A program made the translations under genes and the position numbers. 32,890 nt of DNA from an uncultured archaeon. GTDB lineage: Archaea; EX4484-52; LFW-46. Where the stretch lies: contig CABMCT010000056.1 of assembly GCA_902384675.1 (NCBI GenBank), forward strand, positions 1-32,890. Direction: 5' to 3'. This document shows, one piece after another, positions 31,573 to 32,890 of this stretch. Below the pieces are notes generated by a model. It was not told where the DNA came from. It ran no database searches and saw only the letters and a list, made by a program, of their open reading frames with translations. Every line of letters starts with the position of its first letter. The stretch's first letter is position 1.

Positions 31573-32571
31573 ATGTCTGAAACAGTAACCAACGAACAAA
31601 ATAACGAAGCGGCTTCTGGCGCAGGAAATAACCCGAAAATAGAAGATGCTAAAGCGCAAAGCCAGGGCGCTGAATCCCAAAATCAGGATGCTTCATCCCA
31701 GGCTTCCGGAGATTCCAAGCCTCAAAACCAAAGTTCAGCCAATTCAAATGTTCATGATACTGACAAAAGCGAAAGCCCGAAAGCAGCAGAATTAAGAAGG
31801 AAAAGAGACGAGCTTAACGATGCTGTGAAAAAACTTATATCCGAGAGCAAGATTACTTATTCTAACCTTGAAAAGCTGCGCAGTGACCTGAGGCAGAAAA
31901 AAGCGCAGAGGGACTCAGAAAACAAAATCATTCAGGAATTTAAAGCAAAGCGCGATGCGGTTAACGAGAACCTGAAAAAAGAGCGTGATGTCCTGAACAA
32001 AATCCGTGCAGAGCTGAACCAAATCAAGAGGACAAGCTCATCCAATCCCAAGAATATCGAGAAGGAAATCAAGCGAATGGAATGGAATGTGCAGACAAAG
32101 CACCTGAATGCAAAGGCAGAGGACGCCTTGTGGAGCAAGATAAATACGCTGCGCCGCGAGCTCAAATCCATGGACACTTACGTCAAGAAAAAGGACGAGC
32201 TTAAGAATGCAAGAAAAGCCGTGCGCGGCATTGAAAAAGAGGCGCGAGAAATCCACAAGCTTGTAATAGAGCATTCCGAGAAAAGCGAGATATACCACAA
32301 GGAGCTTCTTGCGATTTTCGAGGAAATAAAGAAGATGGACACAGTCTTGCCTGAAATGACAAAAAGCATCATGGACGCAAAATCAGCGGCAGATGATGCG
32401 CATAACAAGTATCTTGACTCAAAGGGCATTGCGCGAAAGAACCGCGAAGCATACGATGCGGCGTCAAGAAAAGAGCTCAGGGAAAAATCCGACGAGCTTC
32501 TGGCGGAATTCAAGAAAGGAAAGAAACTCAGCCTCGAAGACATCATGGCGATACAGGCGGGAGAGAAGTAG
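31573..32571 (+). CDS. Archaeal coiled-coil protein (COG1340-like)
   Basis: A 332-residue protein with a Gln/Ser/Ala-rich disordered N-terminus (about 65 residues) and then a nearly continuous coiled-coil from KAAELRRKRDELNDAVKKLI to the end. LYxxRDxLNxxV-type heptads, the YVKKKDELKNARKAVRGIEKEA repeat and NREAYDAASRKELREKSDELL are typical of the uncharacterised archaeal coiled-coil proteins of COG1340. They have been loosely called phosphoserine-phosphatase-like, but no such active site is present here. The ATG follows GAGGAT by about 5 nt. It is likely a structural or scaffold protein; the exact role is unknown. Confidence 0.85.
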   Translation: MSETVTNEQNNEAASGAGNNPKIEDAKAQSQGAESQNQDASSQASGDSKPQNQSSANSNVHDTDKSESPKAAELRRKRDELNDAVKKLISESKITYSNLEKLRSDLRQKKAQRDSENKIIQEFKAKRDAVNENLKKERDVLNKIRAELNQIKRTSSSNPKNIEKEIKRMEWNVQTKHLNAKAEDALWSKINTLRRELKSMDTYVKKKDELKNARKAVRGIEKEAREIHKLVIEHSEKSEIYHKELLAIFEEIKKMDTVLPEMTKSIMDAKSAADDAHNKYLDSKGIARKNREAYDAASRKELREKSDELLAEFKKGKKLSLEDIMAIQAGEK

Positions 32572-32623
32572 TTCTAGATTTTTCTAAAGAAACAATATAA
32601 GCCACCGAATACAATATCTTCTC

Positions 32624-32890
32624 ATGCCCAAAGCCATTTCAGCCGTGGTTGCCACTGTTCTTCTTCTGATGATGACTGTTTCTGCAGCAGGCATTGCTTA
32701 TGTCTGGAGCGGAGGAATACAAAAGCAGGTCCAGTCAGGCACAGACACACAGGCACAAACAATACAGGCACAGGCATCAAACTGTGCCAAGGTCGAGAAT
32801 GTGGATGGCAGGACAGTTTATCTGCGTAATTGTGGCAGTGGCGTAATAACTGCCAATGCATTGCTGACTTATATTGACAACATGCCTGCA
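32624..32890 (+). CDS. Archaeal type IV pilin-like protein (truncated by window edge)
   Basis: The first 89 codons of a pilin-like protein. MPKAISAVVATVLLLMMTVSAAGIAYVW is the class III-type N-terminus of archaeal pilins (the pattern K-x-I-S-x-V-V-A-T-V-L-L). It is followed by a Gln/Thr-rich linker and the start of the outside domain (NCAKVENVDGRTVYLRNCGSG) with two cysteines that may form a disulfide. A prepilin peptidase should cut just after the basic stretch. An ACAATATAA TATA-like element lies 28 bp upstream. The ORF track has only its shadow on the other strand. It runs off the right edge. Confidence 0.9.
   Translation, partial: MPKAISAVVATVLLLMMTVSAAGIAYVWSGGIQKQVQSGTDTQAQTIQAQASNCAKVENVDGRTVYLRNCGSGVITANALLTYIDNMPA

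Noticed and set aside
1-32890. tRNA or rRNA genes
   Set aside because: A scan of intergenic sequence found no GGTTCRAAT-type T-arm with a matching acceptor stem and no rRNA signature. A covariance search could still find an unusual or intron-split tRNA.

Overview
The window is archaeal. It carries an archaeal/eukaryal-type isoleucyl-tRNA synthetase, aIF2-alpha followed by a Nop10 gene, FtsZ, a DRG-type GTPase with a TGS domain, a COG1340-like coiled-coil protein and pilin-like proteins with class III-type N-termini. TATA boxes lie about 25 bp upstream of many start codons. The compact layout, the many small unrecognised proteins and FtsZ with no ESCRT genes in view would fit a DPANN-type or related small archaeon, but no rRNA is present, so the lineage is a guess. 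I found no tRNA, rRNA, CRISPR array or transposase.

Layout. 161-8160 (+): PadR regulator, ABC-2 exporter (ATPase and permease), an extracytoplasmic Ig-like/CARDB protein, a DHA2-type MFS pump, then two pilin-like surface proteins with their own promoter. 8172-14250 (mostly -): an unrecognised protein with a defective 5' end, ftsZ, an 840-bp non-coding region, a divergent LDH/MDH-superfamily protein, a small gene apparently split by a frameshift, a DsbA-like protein whose active site is CPYT, and a small one-TM protein ending in GGC. 14369-19405: ileS, then a small cassette (membrane protein plus HEPN/MNT pair) followed by a diverged copy of the ileS 3' end, and an unrecognised protein. 19616-25110: VOC protein, small membrane protein, a zinc-ribbon/Hsp20-like operon, a large nucleotidyltransferase-HEPN fusion, an S51 peptidase and the DRG GTPase on a shared divergent promoter. 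25184-32890: two paralogous unknowns, a small conserved-looking protein, nop10 (absent from the ORF track), aIF2-alpha, MgtC-like, VanZ-like, SIS-domain protein, several unknowns, the COG1340-like coiled-coil protein and a truncated pilin at the right edge.

The most unusual material is non-coding. Between ftsZ and the LDH/MDH-like gene lies a cluster of five hairpins (10881-11112). Their stems differ but the loops are almost the same (CGCCAA/TGCCAA). The last two sit inside a 10-bp closing stem, and the cluster is preceded by a good archaeal promoter and followed by T-rich sequence, so it could be an unannotated RNA. A second family of roughly 40-nt inverted-repeat units, with variable but complementary arms around a CCAA..ATTG core, occurs as three copies each at 9105-9279 and 20521-20736. 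Related composite elements occur at 10627-10761, 26203-26299 and 31393-31515.
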